From JAOUEA01 sp038249195 (lineage in GTDB: Bacteria > Actinomycetota > UBA4738 > HRBIN12): a stretch of DNA of 64,000 nucleotides. Within the stretch, counting starts at the first letter, position 1. The number at the start of each line of letters is the position of its first letter. The translations under genes were made by a program, and so were the position numbers. This document shows, in pieces, positions 1 through 9,843 of this stretch. The notes below the pieces were generated by a model. That model was given only the letters and a program-made list of their open reading frames with translations, was not told where the DNA came from and did no database searches. The DNA is taken from the NCBI GenBank assembly GCA_038249195.1, contig JBBRWM010000002.1:124001-188000 (forward strand). Reading direction: 5' to 3'.

Positions 1-353
1 TCGGCGTCCTTCGATCGCCGTCGAATGTGGCGATGATCTTCCTCGGGAACCTCGCCGCACAGATCCTCTTCGCGATCGTGCTGGGGTTGTGCCTCAAGGC
101 GTTCGACTACCGACTGAACCTTGCGCAGCTCCTGCTCATCTACAACGTGGTCAGCCTGTTCGCCGGGTTCATGCCGGTTCCCGGCGGCGTCGGGGTCGCC
201 GAGGCCGGCTACACGGCAGGCCTCGTGGCGTTGGGGATACCGCAGACGGCCGCGGTGACCACGGCCATCATGTTCAGGATGGTGACGTACTACCTGCCCC
301 CGATCTGGGGCGGGTTCGCGATGAAGTGGCTCCGCAACCACGAGTACGTCTGA
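1..353 (+). CDS. LPG-synthase-type (UPF0104) integral membrane protein, C-terminal part
   Basis: The reading frame is already open at base 3, so the gene starts before the window and only about 117 residues are visible. Three hydrophobic helices surround the glycine-rich loop PVPGGVGVAEAG, which is typical of the lysylphosphatidylglycerol synthase transmembrane domain (PF03706). Family members are inner-membrane flippase or aminoacyl-lipid synthase modules. Many actinobacterial members lack the soluble synthase domain, and none follows here because the protein ends at NHEYV. Whether it moves lipids or is another UPF0104 protein cannot be decided from the tail alone. Confidence 0.75.
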   Translation, partial: GVLRSPSNVAMIFLGNLAAQILFAIVLGLCLKAFDYRLNLAQLLLIYNVVSLFAGFMPVPGGVGVAEAGYTAGLVALGIPQTAAVTTAIMFRMVTYYLPPIWGGFAMKWLRNHEYV

Positions 354-442
354 CTCGCGTGGGCTTGCTCGGGAGCTTCGTGTAGGGTCTTGCACCGAAC
401 GGGCATAGCCGATGCTCGCGCAACCAGACGAAGGGAACGAAC

Positions 443-832
443 GTGCTCGCTGAGTACAACCTGGGCGACGCCCTGTGGACGCTGCTGGCGATCTTCTTCA
501 TGGTCATCTACTTCATGATCCTGTTCAGCGTGCTGGCGGATCTGTTCCGCGACCACGAGCTCTCCGGCGTGGCCAAGGCCGTATGGATCATCGCGCTGCT
601 GTTCTTCCCCCTCGTGTCGCTGCTGATCTACCTGATCGTGCGCGGCGGCGGGATGGCGCAACGCTCCATGAAGGCGCAGCAGGCCATGCAGCAGCAGACG
701 GATCAGTACGTGCAGCAGACGGCCTCGGCCACGGATCCGTCTGAGCAGATCGCAAAGGCGAAGAAGCTTATGGACGACGGCACGATCACCCAGCAGGAGT
801 TCGACGCCATCAAGCAGAAGGCCCTCGCCTAG
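443..832 (+). CDS. PLDc_N / SHOCT-domain small membrane protein
   Basis: The 129-residue protein has two N-terminal helices (about 8–30 and 43–66), typical of the PLD-nuclease N-terminal domain. A Gln-rich linker follows, then a C-terminal SHOCT module (about 100–129) with the pattern KKLMDDGTITQQEFDAIK. SHOCT is a short oligomerisation motif common in actinobacterial membrane proteins; no enzymatic role is known. The GTG start is preceded by AAGGGA at a normal distance. The gene is convergent with the DUF2252 gene, and the two stop codons share the palindrome CTAG at 829–832. Confidence 0.75.
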   Translation: MLAEYNLGDALWTLLAIFFMVIYFMILFSVLADLFRDHELSGVAKAVWIIALLFFPLVSLLIYLIVRGGGMAQRSMKAQQAMQQQTDQYVQQTASATDPSEQIAKAKKLMDDGTITQQEFDAIKQKALA

Positions 833-2253
833 GACGTCACGGCGCTGGGGTCGGGTGCCGCGGGCACCCGACCCGTCGCCACCGCGGCCTGCAGACCACG
901 CAGATCGCGTTCGTTCTGATCCGCGTACGCGTGCGCGAATGCTGCGATCGCGCGGTCGAAGACGTCGCCGGATCCCAGGTACGCGCCGATCGCGATCCGG
1001 TCGCCGGACCGCGCGTGCGCTCGGGCGAGCGTCCACCCACACATCTCTCCCCACAGTTCCATGCCGGCGGGGGTCATGCCGGCCATGTCGACCGAGCCCT
1101 TCCAGTCGCGGAGCTGGCGCAGATAGTAGTCGTGCACCCGTCCGTCCCATTCGACGCGCTCCCAGCCAAGGAAGATGTCGCTCGTGGCCTGCATGAGTCG
1201 CTGCCCCACCACCACCCGCTGGCCGTGCTCGGCGAACCCGCTCTTGGTCGTGAACGCCTCAAGGACGGACGGCTGCGCCTCTTTGGCCTGAAGGAACAGC
1301 GGATCGCGGATGTCGCGATCGAGGAACAGCGCGACCCAGGCCTGCGTGCCCACGCTGCCCACGCCCACCACCTTGCGGGCCATGTGGACGAACCGGTACT
1401 GCCCGAGGAGATGGCGGCGCTCGGATTGCAGCGTGCGACGATAGGAACCGATCAGCGTGCGCAGCAGGTCGAGCAGCGTCGCCTCGTCGAGCTGGGGGAG
1501 GAAGTCCTCGACCGGCACCAGCAGGGGCGGGTCGTGGATGATCCTTGGCTGCCCGTCGACCAGGTGGGTCAACCGCGCGTACGCCTGCACGCTGTCGTGC
1601 GCACGCGCACGCACGACGGCGTGCCAGATCCCCGGCGTTCGCTCGGGGTCCATCATCGCCTTGAACCGGGGGAGCAGTCGGTCGAGGTCGAGATGGTCGT
1701 ACCAGGTGGCCAGCATCGAGCGGCCGGCGAAGTCCCGCATCGTCTCGCGATAGGACCGCACGGCCTCCCGCACGATACGCCGCCGCTCCTTCGTCTCGAA
1801 GCCCGCGTCGCGCGCCGCGACCTCGAGGCTCGCCGCCAGGCGCTTGACGTCCCACTCCCACGGACCGGGGTGCGTCTCGTCGAAGTCGTTGATGTCGAAG
1901 ACGAGGTGACGCTCAGGGGAACCGAAGATGCCGAAGTTCGACATGTGCGCATCGCCGCATAGCTGGACCTGGAGGCCGGTGTTGGGGGTGCTCGCGAGGT
2001 CTGCGGCCATCGGCAAGGCCGCGCCGCGGTAGTAGCTGAACGGGGAGATCAGCATCCGCGCGTGGCGGATCGGGATGAGCTCGGCCACGCGGGACGACGC
2101 TTGCTCCTCGAGGAGGAACACGGGATCGATCCGAGCCGACGGCGGATCCCATCCGGCGTGACTCGAGCGCGGGACGACGGAGCGGGCTGCGCGGCCCAGG
2201 GCGGCGTGCTCTTGGGGCGACGGGTGCGTGCGGGGGTCGCTCGAGGGTGCCAC
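829..2253 (-). CDS. DUF2252 family protein
   Basis: About 474 residues match the DUF2252 family: an HARMLISPFSYYRG block near the N-terminus, then the kinase-like QLCGDAHMSNFG and VFDINDFDETHPGPWEWDVKRL motifs. The fold resembles aminoglycoside phosphotransferases (conserved GDxHxxN and DFD), but family substrates are unknown. The frame stays open to 2355 and would overlap the divergent exonuclease gene. I chose GTG at 2253 because TACCCT (2262–2267, minus strand) lies 8 nt upstream, the leaderless arrangement seen throughout this window. Confidence 0.8.
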   Translation of the reverse strand: MAPSSDPRTHPSPQEHAALGRAARSVVPRSSHAGWDPPSARIDPVFLLEEQASSRVAELIPIRHARMLISPFSYYRGAALPMAADLASTPNTGLQVQLCGDAHMSNFGIFGSPERHLVFDINDFDETHPGPWEWDVKRLAASLEVAARDAGFETKERRRIVREAVRSYRETMRDFAGRSMLATWYDHLDLDRLLPRFKAMMDPERTPGIWHAVVRARAHDSVQAYARLTHLVDGQPRIIHDPPLLVPVEDFLPQLDEATLLDLLRTLIGSYRRTLQSERRHLLGQYRFVHMARKVVGVGSVGTQAWVALFLDRDIRDPLFLQAKEAQPSVLEAFTTKSGFAEHGQRVVVGQRLMQATSDIFLGWERVEWDGRVHDYYLRQLRDWKGSVDMAGMTPAGMELWGEMCGWTLARAHARSGDRIAIGAYLGSGDVFDRAIAAFAHAYADQNERDLRGLQAAVATGRVPAAPDPSAVTS

Positions 2254-2261
2254 GGAGGCAG

Positions 2262-2333
2262 AGGGTATCGTGCTTGGCCCGGTCGAGGAACCACCGGCGG
2301 AGCGGTGGGGCGAGCACGAGGGTTCGGTAGGCT
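2262..2333. promoter_or_regulatory. divergent leaderless promoter pair between DUF2252 and exonuclease III genes
   Basis: The two start codons are 88 bp apart. On the minus strand TACCCT (2262–2267) lies 8 nt before the GTG at 2253. On the plus strand TAGGCT (2328–2333) lies 8 nt before the ATG at 2342. Neither start has a Shine–Dalgarno sequence, so both mRNAs would begin at or next to the start codon. Confidence 0.5.
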
Positions 2334-2341
2334 CGCCGCCG

Positions 2342-3136
2342 ATGAAGCTCATCACCTGGAACGTGAATTCGATCCGCCAACGAGGCCCGCGTTTGCTCGC
2401 CCTGCTGGCGCGCCACGCGCCCGATGTGGTGTGTCTTCAGGAGACGAAGGTCGCCGACGACGCGTTCCCCGCCGCCGACCTCCTCGAGGCCGGCTATCGC
2501 AGCGTTGCTCGTGGCCAGCGCGCCTACAACGGCGTCGCCCTCCTCGCGCGCGAGCGACTCGAGGACGTGAGCGTCGGCTTCCCGGGGGATCCCGTCGCAG
2601 GCGAGGCCCGCGTGCTGAGCGCCATGGTGGGCGATCTCCGGGTGATCGATGTCTACGTCGTCAACGGCAAAGACGTCGGCAACCCCGCGTACGACGTGAA
2701 GCTGGCGTGGCTCGACGCCCTGGCCCTGCACCTCGAAACGACCGAGGATCCGGCGAGGCCGCTCGTGGTGGCCGGCGATTTCAACGTTGCCCCCACGGAT
2801 CTGGATGTGCACGATCCTCACCTTTGGGAGGGCAAGAACCTCGCGAGCCCGCCCGAACGTGCGCGCGTGCAGCGCCTGCTCGACTGGGGCCTGACGGACC
2901 TGGGACGTCGGTACGCCGGCGACGTCCCAGGTCCGTTCAGCTGGTGGGACTACCGAAGCGGGGCGTTCCATCGCGGGTGGGGTCTCAGGATCGATCTGAT
3001 CCTGGGAAGTAGCCCCGTCGCCGCACGCCTGGAGTCGGTGGAGGTCGATCGCACCGAGCGGAAACCCACGTCCGGCGAGGGAAAGCCCAGCGACCACGCG
3101 CCGGTGATCGTCACGCTCCGGGACGAAGGAGCGTGA
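2342..3136 (+). CDS. xth: exodeoxyribonuclease III (AP endonuclease)
   Basis: A 264-residue EEP-fold nuclease for base-excision repair: it cleaves 5' of abasic sites and removes 3' blocking groups. Family motifs are in order: KLITWNVNSIRQR at the N-terminus, CLQETK, the catalytic GDFNVAP with downstream DLDVHDP, and the C-terminal SDHAPVIV. The frame is open further upstream, but the ATG at 2342 puts MKLITWN at the N-terminus as in all homologues and fits the TAGGCT box 8 nt upstream. It is divergent from DUF2252 and convergent with fumarase. Confidence 0.93.
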   Translation: MKLITWNVNSIRQRGPRLLALLARHAPDVVCLQETKVADDAFPAADLLEAGYRSVARGQRAYNGVALLARERLEDVSVGFPGDPVAGEARVLSAMVGDLRVIDVYVVNGKDVGNPAYDVKLAWLDALALHLETTEDPARPLVVAGDFNVAPTDLDVHDPHLWEGKNLASPPERARVQRLLDWGLTDLGRRYAGDVPGPFSWWDYRSGAFHRGWGLRIDLILGSSPVAARLESVEVDRTERKPTSGEGKPSDHAPVIVTLRDEGA

Positions 3137-3179
3137 CGCACCCCCTCACGCAACGCCGGCGCGACGGGCGGAGCCCTCG

Positions 3180-4571
<1,392 letters not shown>

Positions 4572-4685
4572 CCCGTCCTCCGGAGGTGGCGATACCCCAG
4601 TCTCTCAACCGCGGAGCGGTGCGTCCTGCGGTGCCGCCAACCGTGAGAGCATCGGCCCGACAGCCGAGGCCGAGAGGAGAAGCGG

Positions 4686-5075
4686 ATGGACGTGTCGAAG
4701 GCCACCGACGGGGGGTTCGAACGCGGTGACGGCGGGCGGTTCGCGGGTGAGGTCTGGCTGCGAGGCACGGTGCAAGACGGCGGAGGAACGAACGTCGGTG
4801 TTGTGCATTTCGCGCCCGCGGCGCGAACGCATTGGCATCGGCACCCGGGCGGTCAGTTCCTCTACGGGGTCGTCGGCCGGGGCCGTGTACGCAGCCGGGG
4901 CGAGGACGGCGCCATCCTGGAGCCCGGCGACGTGGTGCACGTCGGTCCCGACGAATGGCACTTCCACGGCGGCGCGCCCGACTCGCCGCTCGTGCACGTG
5001 GCCGTGAACGGCGGCGGGGCGCCCGAGTGGGCGGAACCCGTCACGGACGAGGAATACGCCGAAGGATTCGATTGA
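4686..5075 (+). CDS. single-domain cupin protein
   Basis: A 129-residue protein with one cupin_2 barrel. Cupin motif 1 is represented by HWHRHPGGQ, with metal-ligand histidines, and motif 2 by PGDVVHVGPDEWHFHG. Small cupins of this type are metal-binding isomerases, dioxygenases or sensor proteins; the substrate cannot be inferred. GAGAGGAGAAGC supplies a ribosome binding site. Its TGA overlaps the TTG start of the downstream transporter, so the two are translationally coupled and may act on the same compound. Confidence 0.8.
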   Translation: MDVSKATDGGFERGDGGRFAGEVWLRGTVQDGGGTNVGVVHFAPAARTHWHRHPGGQFLYGVVGRGRVRSRGEDGAILEPGDVVHVGPDEWHFHGGAPDSPLVHVAVNGGGAPEWAEPVTDEEYAEGFD

Positions 5076-6286
5076 GCGAGCAGCTCGACCGGCTCACCCA
5101 CGACCTGCGACGCGTCCTGGGGATCCAGGCGCTCCGGGCGTTCCTCTACGGATTCGCGAGCATCCTGTTGGGGGCGACCCTGGCCGGGTCCGGGCTTCGC
5201 GATGCCCAGGTAGGGCTGGTCTTCACCGCCATCCTGGTAGGCATGGCCGCGGCCTCGCTCCTGGTGGGCTTCGGCGCCCACCGCCTGGGCTGGCGGCGGA
5301 TGTACGCGTTGCTGTTGATCGTGATGGGATGCGCGGGCGCCGTCTTCGCCATCACCGCGAACCCCGTGATCCTCGTGATCGCGGCGCTCACCGGCACGCT
5401 TTCCACCGATCCGAACGAGTCGGGCCCGATCACGTCGCTCGAACAAGGCATGATCGGCCAGGCCTCATCGCAGGCCCGGGTTCGGGTCTTCGGCCGCTAC
5501 AACGCGATCGCGTACGTCGCCGGTGCCGCGGGGGCGCTCGTCGCCGGCCTGCCTTCCGTGCTGCGCCGCGCGGGGTGGGGTCTGCCGGGGGACCGCTGGT
5601 TCTTCTTGCTGTTCCCGGTCGTTGCGATCCCGTGCGTGATACTCGCCGCACGGCTGAGCGGCTCCGTGGAGGCCCGCACCCAGGGCCAGGGCGCAACACG
5701 CTCGGTCCTGAAGGCATCCCGGCGCTCAGTGATCCAGCTCTCGGCGCTCTTCTCCCTCGATTCGTTCGCGGGCGGATTCATCGTTCAGGCGTTCGTCGTC
5801 TTCTGGTTCGGGCGCCGGTTCGGAGCCTCGACCGGAACGATGGCTATCGTGTTCTTCGTCTCGGGCCTCCTGCAGGCCGGCTCCTCCATCGTTGCGGCCC
5901 GGGTCGCCGAGCGGTTCGGACTCCTCAACACCATGGCCTTCACCCATCTGCCCTCGAACCTATTGCTGATCGTGCTGCCCTTCGCCCCCACGCTCACCCT
6001 CGCCGTGCTCGTGTGGTGGGGGCGCGTCGCGCTGTCTCAGATGGACGTCCCGGCGCGCCAGGCCTACGTCGCCGCGATGGTGGAACCGGACGAGCGCGTG
6101 GCGGCCGCCGCCTTCACCAACACCGCGCGGTACGTCTCGCGCCCACTCGGGCCGTTGCTGGCGGGTTCGTTGATGCAGGCCGTCTCGGTCGGCGCCCCAT
6201 TCTTCGCGGCGGGCTCCATCAAGGCGCTCTACGACCTCGCGATCTATGTCATGTTCCGCCGCGTTCCGCTCCCCGAGGACGGCTGA
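5072..6286 (+). CDS. major facilitator superfamily transporter
   Basis: About 404 residues with roughly 12 hydrophobic helices and no soluble domain. The inter-helix sequence RLGWRRMYALLL matches the MFS loop 2–3 region. I place the start at TTG 5072, which overlaps the cupin stop as TTGA; upstream codons in the frame belong to the cupin gene region and lack transporter features. Direction and substrate are unknown. Coupling to the cupin suggests a small molecule that the cupin modifies or senses. It ends 50 bp before a tRNA gene. Confidence 0.82.
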   Translation: MSEQLDRLTHDLRRVLGIQALRAFLYGFASILLGATLAGSGLRDAQVGLVFTAILVGMAAASLLVGFGAHRLGWRRMYALLLIVMGCAGAVFAITANPVILVIAALTGTLSTDPNESGPITSLEQGMIGQASSQARVRVFGRYNAIAYVAGAAGALVAGLPSVLRRAGWGLPGDRWFFLLFPVVAIPCVILAARLSGSVEARTQGQGATRSVLKASRRSVIQLSALFSLDSFAGGFIVQAFVVFWFGRRFGASTGTMAIVFFVSGLLQAGSSIVAARVAERFGLLNTMAFTHLPSNLLLIVLPFAPTLTLAVLVWWGRVALSQMDVPARQAYVAAMVEPDERVAAAAFTNTARYVSRPLGPLLAGSLMQAVSVGAPFFAAGSIKALYDLAIYVMFRRVPLPEDG

Positions 6287-6336
6287 GCCCGAGCGATCCT
6301 GTGTGGTGGCGCAGATGGGAGAATGGCGATCCGGAC

Positions 6337-6410
6337 GGGGCGGTAGCTCAATCGGTTAGAGCGGCAGACTCATAATCTGTTGGTTCCAGGTTCAAGTCCT
6401 GGTCGCCCCA
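6337..6410 (+). tRNA. tRNA-Met (CAU anticodon)
   Basis: A full cloverleaf: acceptor GGGGCGG pairs with TCGCCCC (one G·T), D-stem GCTC/GAGC, anticodon stem GCAGA/TCTGT with loop CTCATAA (anticodon CAT at 6371–6373), T-stem CCAGG/CCTGG with loop TTCAAGT, discriminator A6410. The 3' CCA is not encoded. The first acceptor pair is G–C, so it is not the classic mismatched initiator. Elongator Met is most likely; a lysidine-modified Ile tRNA cannot be fully excluded. Confidence 0.92.
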
Positions 6411-6426
6411 CCCTATGAAAGATCGG

Positions 6427-6924
6427 CTACCACTTGGGTCCGAAGGTCACGGAGCCGAAGTTGCCGGCGCGGCAGTTCGCCTGAGGGCTCGCGAGGGCCT
6501 TCGCGTACGTGATCCCGCCGGTGATCGAGTCGCGCACGTAGAAGCAGTTGCCCGACGCGCTCCACGAGGCGATGACGAGCGTTGCGCCCGTCGCGTCGGA
6601 GTTGTCGACGCTCAGGTTGTTCGAGCCGCCGCTCGGTGTTGCGCTCGGGACGAAGGTCAGGTTGGGCTCCGCGCTGGTGAGCGTCGGGGCGTCCGCGAAG
6701 GTATAGGACGCGTGGTCGGAAAAGACGATCCGGCCGGTCTCGATGCCACGCGCGGCCCCTTGCTGCGCCGCGGAATCCCGCGCGCGGGACATGGTCCCCG
6801 TGAAGGCCGCCATGCTCAGCGCCAGCAGGATGCCCAGGTCGACCAGCACGACCATGAGCTCGATGAGGGTGAATCCCTCCTCCTCGTTCAGGCGGCTGAC
6901 GGCGCGTCGCAGCGAGTGCTTCAT
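6427..6924 (-). CDS. type IV pilin / pseudopilin-like protein
   Basis: A 165-residue prepilin. The N-terminus carries a short charged leader ending in EEEG, then FTLIELMVVLVDLG with Glu at +5, the site for PilD-type cleavage after Gly and N-methylation. A 22-residue hydrophobic spine follows (about 18–40). The C-terminal domain is Gly/Ser/Thr-rich with two cysteines (CFYVRD and NCRAG), a possible disulfide loop. No pilus motor or prepilin peptidase genes are near. It lies downstream of a cluster of secreted proteins on the same strand and only 16 bp from the oppositely oriented tRNA-Met. Confidence 0.8.
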   Translation of the reverse strand: MKHSLRRAVSRLNEEEGFTLIELMVVLVDLGILLALSMAAFTGTMSRARDSAAQQGAARGIETGRIVFSDHASYTFADAPTLTSAEPNLTFVPSATPSGGSNNLSVDNSDATGATLVIASWSASGNCFYVRDSITGGITYAKALASPQANCRAGNFGSVTFGPKW

Positions 6925-7012
6925 ACAGAGGATGTCGGCACGAGGCGTGGGCTAGCTGGATAGCCGGGGCCCCGATAGGGCTAGGTATTCTTGATTGCCC
7001 GATTCTGGGTAG
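6925..7012 (-). other. pilin upstream leader with inverted repeats
   Basis: This 88-bp gap between the small membrane gene and the pilin is A+T-richer than its surroundings. It holds GGCTA/TAGCC (6950–6965, a 5-bp stem with 6-nt loop), the palindrome GGGGCCCC at 6966–6973 and a second copy of GGGCTAG at about 6979. It could be an mRNA leader or a binding site. No known riboswitch was recognised. Confidence 0.3.
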
Positions 7013-7138
7013 TCAGGCTTCCCGGCCCCGTCGGCGAGTGGAGGCCACCGCCGCGCCGATCCACAGGATGAGTGGGATCGATCCCATGGCGCCCAGGACC
7101 GCGAGATACAGGAGCAACGAGACGAGGTTCCTTAGCAT
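7013..7138 (-). CDS. 41-residue single-pass membrane peptide
   Basis: A short gene: ATG at 7138, TGA at 7013–7015, preceded by GGAGAG 6 nt upstream. The product has one strongly hydrophobic helix (about residues 5–32, with LVSLLLYLAVLG and PLILWIGAAV) and a positively charged tail (STRRRGREA), predicting an N-out/C-in membrane peptide. It lies between the fibronectin-like secreted protein and the pilin on the same strand, so it may belong to that secretion or assembly locus. No family was recognised. Confidence 0.5.
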   Translation of the reverse strand: MLRNLVSLLLYLAVLGAMGSIPLILWIGAAVASTRRRGREA

Positions 7139-7208
7139 CGGTAGCTCTCCCAAGCTTCGCGTCCTACGACGCGCATCCTAACCAGCGCGGGCCCGGTCTC
7201 CAACCCGC

Positions 7209-8738
7209 TCAGAAGTTGATCTTGGGACCGCCGCTCTGGGTCTGGGTGCCCGACGGGCAGGTGTTGCCGGCCGCGTCGTACATCCCCGCGTTCAGCCTCC
7301 AGTTCATGGTGCTTGCCGGCGCCGTGCCTACGACCGCCGAGCCCACGCTCGTGATCGTGATGGTGATCGTGGAGCCTGTCATCACCATGGATCCGGTGCC
7401 GTCGTTGCCGGTCGACGTGATGTAACCCGTCCCGCCGAGGTCGAGGCGGTTCAGTGGCAGGCGCGTGGTGTTCGCCCCGTCGAAGACCAGCACGCGGTCC
7501 CCGCTTGCTCCGCCCGCGCTCCTCAGGCGCAGGCTCACCGGCGTGCTCGCGCCCGTCCATCCCGCCATCACCGACTGGGGGTCGATCTGCTGGGTGAAGG
7601 AGAAGATGATCGAGTCGCCGACCTCGATCCTGCCCGGCGTGGCGCCGCCGTTCGCGCTCTGCACGTCCGAGGCCCCCGGGGCCGTGTTGTCGACGATCAC
7701 GGAGCCGTTCGCGGTGGTGAAGAGCCCGACGTTGTCCGTGGCCGTGACGGAGAACGTCTTCGCTCCCGCGCCGAGCACCGCGTTAGCGCTCAGCGAGGCC
7801 GTGCGGTAGTTGTAGCTCACGCCGCCCGCGCTGTAGCTGCCCGCGACGAGGTTCACGGCCGTTGCGCCCGTGGTGACGGCGCTCACGTTCGTCCTGACGC
7901 TCACCATCCCGCTAGACGGCGCGGGATCGGTGACGGTGGCGTAGACGTAGTACATGCTGCCCTGTTTGATCGAGCCGGCGAGGTAGCCGGTGGTCTTGGC
8001 GATGGTCATCGCCGAGATCGTTGGCGGCGCGACGTCCACGGCGACGGTGATGCCGGTCCCAGTTTGGGTGCCGAGGGAGCCCACGGCATACACCGTGTGG
8101 GCGCCGTTGCTCGTGCCCGCGGGGATCGTGACGGAGATGGCGGCGCCGCCCCCCGCCGGGATCGTGCTCGGCGTCGCGGAGCCCGTGAGGATCGTCCCCG
8201 AGGTGGGGTTGTCGAGGCGGAACGCGATGGTCTCTCCGGTTGCGAAGCTCGCGATCGTGCCGGCGAGGGTCGTGGGGAGGGTGGTCATGGTCGTGGACGA
8301 GCTGAAGGCGAGCGAGGGCGCGGCCACGGTGACGTTGGCGCTCGCGGCCCCTCGCGGCCCGACCCAGGAGCCCTGCTTGGGTGCCACCTTGTAGTACCAG
8401 GTACCTCCGGGGGTCGCCGCCTCCGTGCACGACAACGCCGCGACGGTCTCGCCGCAGCTCGCCCCGACGGTCTGCAGGGCGTTCGTGCCGGCGTCGTAGC
8501 GGCTCACGACGTAACCGGCGACCGGGGTCGGCCCCGGCAGGTTGGTCGCGGCCCAGCTCACCGTGACGTTCCTGCCAGTCACCGACACAGACGGCGTGTT
8601 CCCGCCGGGCAAGGAGATGGCTCTGCTGGAAGCGGAGCCGGCGCCGCCACCGGCCCAGGAGGCCAATGCGACGCCCGGCCCGGCCGCCACCAAGACGGCT
8701 ACCGCGGCCGCGATCGCTACCTTGGCGCGGAGCCTCAC
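7209..8738 (-). CDS. large secreted fibronectin-III/Ig-like surface protein
   Basis: About 509 residues. The N-terminus is a signal peptide (KVAIAAAVAVLVAAGPGVALA) followed by SWAGGGAGSASS, a mature start like those of SipW-type secreted proteins. An Fn3-like domain follows (about 45–150; PSVSVTGRNVTVSWAA, VAGYVVSRYDAG, GTWYYKVAP), then Ig-like segments including IVDNTAPGASDVQSA, and a Cys-containing end (NTCPSGTQTQSG). The GTG start at 8738 overlaps the upstream stop as GTGA, so the two are coupled. An extracellular structural or adhesive role is inferred from architecture only. Confidence 0.7.
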   Translation of the reverse strand: MRLRAKVAIAAAVAVLVAAGPGVALASWAGGGAGSASSRAISLPGGNTPSVSVTGRNVTVSWAATNLPGPTPVAGYVVSRYDAGTNALQTVGASCGETVAALSCTEAATPGGTWYYKVAPKQGSWVGPRGAASANVTVAAPSLAFSSSTTMTTLPTTLAGTIASFATGETIAFRLDNPTSGTILTGSATPSTIPAGGGAAISVTIPAGTSNGAHTVYAVGSLGTQTGTGITVAVDVAPPTISAMTIAKTTGYLAGSIKQGSMYYVYATVTDPAPSSGMVSVRTNVSAVTTGATAVNLVAGSYSAGGVSYNYRTASLSANAVLGAGAKTFSVTATDNVGLFTTANGSVIVDNTAPGASDVQSANGGATPGRIEVGDSIIFSFTQQIDPQSVMAGWTGASTPVSLRLRSAGGASGDRVLVFDGANTTRLPLNRLDLGGTGYITSTGNDGTGSMVMTGSTITITITSVGSAVVGTAPASTMNWRLNAGMYDAAGNTCPSGTQTQSGGPKINF

Positions 8739-9187
8739 GCCCGCACCGCCTTCCCGTGATACCTGAGGTGGAGCTTGTCTCCCTGGCACGCGTTCGGGGC
8801 CTTCGCGCGCATGGTGATCTTGAGTTTCACCTTCACGGTGCGTCCGGCCCCCACGTAGCGCTTCCCCTTGAACGGCTTGATCTTGACGTTCTTCGCCGGA
8901 CATCCCGGCGCGCCCGTCACCTTGGCCTTGACGAGGGTGACCCGGATCGCCGCGGCGTTGGGGTTGCGCACGGTCGTTACGAGCTTGGTGGTCCTGCCGG
9001 GAAAGAGGTTCTTCACGTGCCCGGAGATCTTGAACGCGTGGGCGGCGCCGCGTGCGAAGCCTGGGGCGCCGCGCTCGGGCGATGCCGGCCCGCCCGCGTA
9101 CTGGGCCGCGTGGGCGAACGTCGTTAGGGCGACGACGCCGATCGCCGCGAGCTTCGCGGCGCCGATGAGGGTGGTCCGGATCGGCAT
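8735..9187 (-). CDS. secreted protein with a CARDB-like beta domain
   Basis: About 150 residues with a signal peptide (TTLIGAAKLAAIGVVALTTFAHA). The mature part resembles a single CARDB/NEW3-type beta sandwich: FKISGHVKNLFPGRTTKLV, then TVRNPNAAAIRVTLVKAKV, with two cysteines (APGCPAK and NACQGD). ATG 9187 is chosen because AGGTGA lies upstream; GTG at 9202 is an alternative. The gene is the middle of three secreted-protein genes and overlaps the Fn3 gene by 4 nt. It is probably exported and assembled with its neighbours. Confidence 0.65.
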   Translation of the reverse strand: MPIRTTLIGAAKLAAIGVVALTTFAHAAQYAGGPASPERGAPGFARGAAHAFKISGHVKNLFPGRTTKLVTTVRNPNAAAIRVTLVKAKVTGAPGCPAKNVKIKPFKGKRYVGAGRTVKVKLKITMRAKAPNACQGDKLHLRYHGKAVRA

Positions 9188-9268
9188 GGGCGGGTCATTC
9201 ACCTCGGATGCGCGGACGAGGGCGGAGGCTCGTGGCCCCCGCCCTCGCGGTTCGCGCGTCGGCGTTCG

Positions 9269-9745
9269 TTAGCTGGAGGCGCCCGCGAGGGTCACGGGGA
9301 TCGTGAAGATCGCGCCCTGGCAGGTGTCGTCGGAATTGTTGTTCATGGCCACCGCTCCCGTCAGCGTGAACTGGACGCTGGCGCCGGCCGGCACGACGAG
9401 GGAGGGCGACGCGGGCGGCGTGTAGCTCACGCCGGTCAAGGCGTCACACGCCGAGCCCTTGTCCGAGGTGATCGCGCCGTTTCCGGCCACCGAGTCGACC
9501 GTGACCTCATACGGGTTCGGGTTCGTGATCTTGAGAAGCACGTCGCCTGTGGCGCCCGGGTAGAGCTGCGCGCTGGTGGCGGCGGAGACGTCGACCGTGG
9601 TGAGAGCGACGGCGCTCTTGGCCTTCGCGTAACCGTTCCCCGACCCCGTGGCGGTCCACGCGGCGAACGCCACGCTGCCGGCAAGGGCGACGCCGAGGAA
9701 CAGCGTCCCGACGGTGAGCTTCTTGGTGATCTTCCTGGGCTTCAT
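9269..9745 (-). CDS. TasA/camelysin-like secreted fibre-type protein
   Basis: A 158-residue protein with an N-terminal TM/signal segment (LTVGTLFLGVALAGSVAFA) followed by AWTATGSGNGYAKAKSA, which recalls the mature start of SipW-dependent TasA/camelysin-like proteins. The rest is a beta-rich domain with VLLKITNPNPYEVTVDSV and a late cysteine (DDTCQGA). A strong ribosome binding site (AGGAGG, then TAGGC) precedes the ATG. It heads a run of secreted-protein genes. The fibre assignment is by resemblance, not by a diagnostic motif. Confidence 0.6.
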   Translation of the reverse strand: MKPRKITKKLTVGTLFLGVALAGSVAFAAWTATGSGNGYAKAKSAVALTTVDVSAATSAQLYPGATGDVLLKITNPNPYEVTVDSVAGNGAITSDKGSACDALTGVSYTPPASPSLVVPAGASVQFTLTGAVAMNNNSDDTCQGAIFTIPVTLAGASS

Positions 9746-9843
9746 GCCTACCTCCTGTTGCGGTGGGCTCGGTGGCTCGCCGCGGCTGACTGGTACCGAC
9801 CCTTCAGCACTCGGGCGGTAGGAGGGGGGACTGGAGGGAAACG

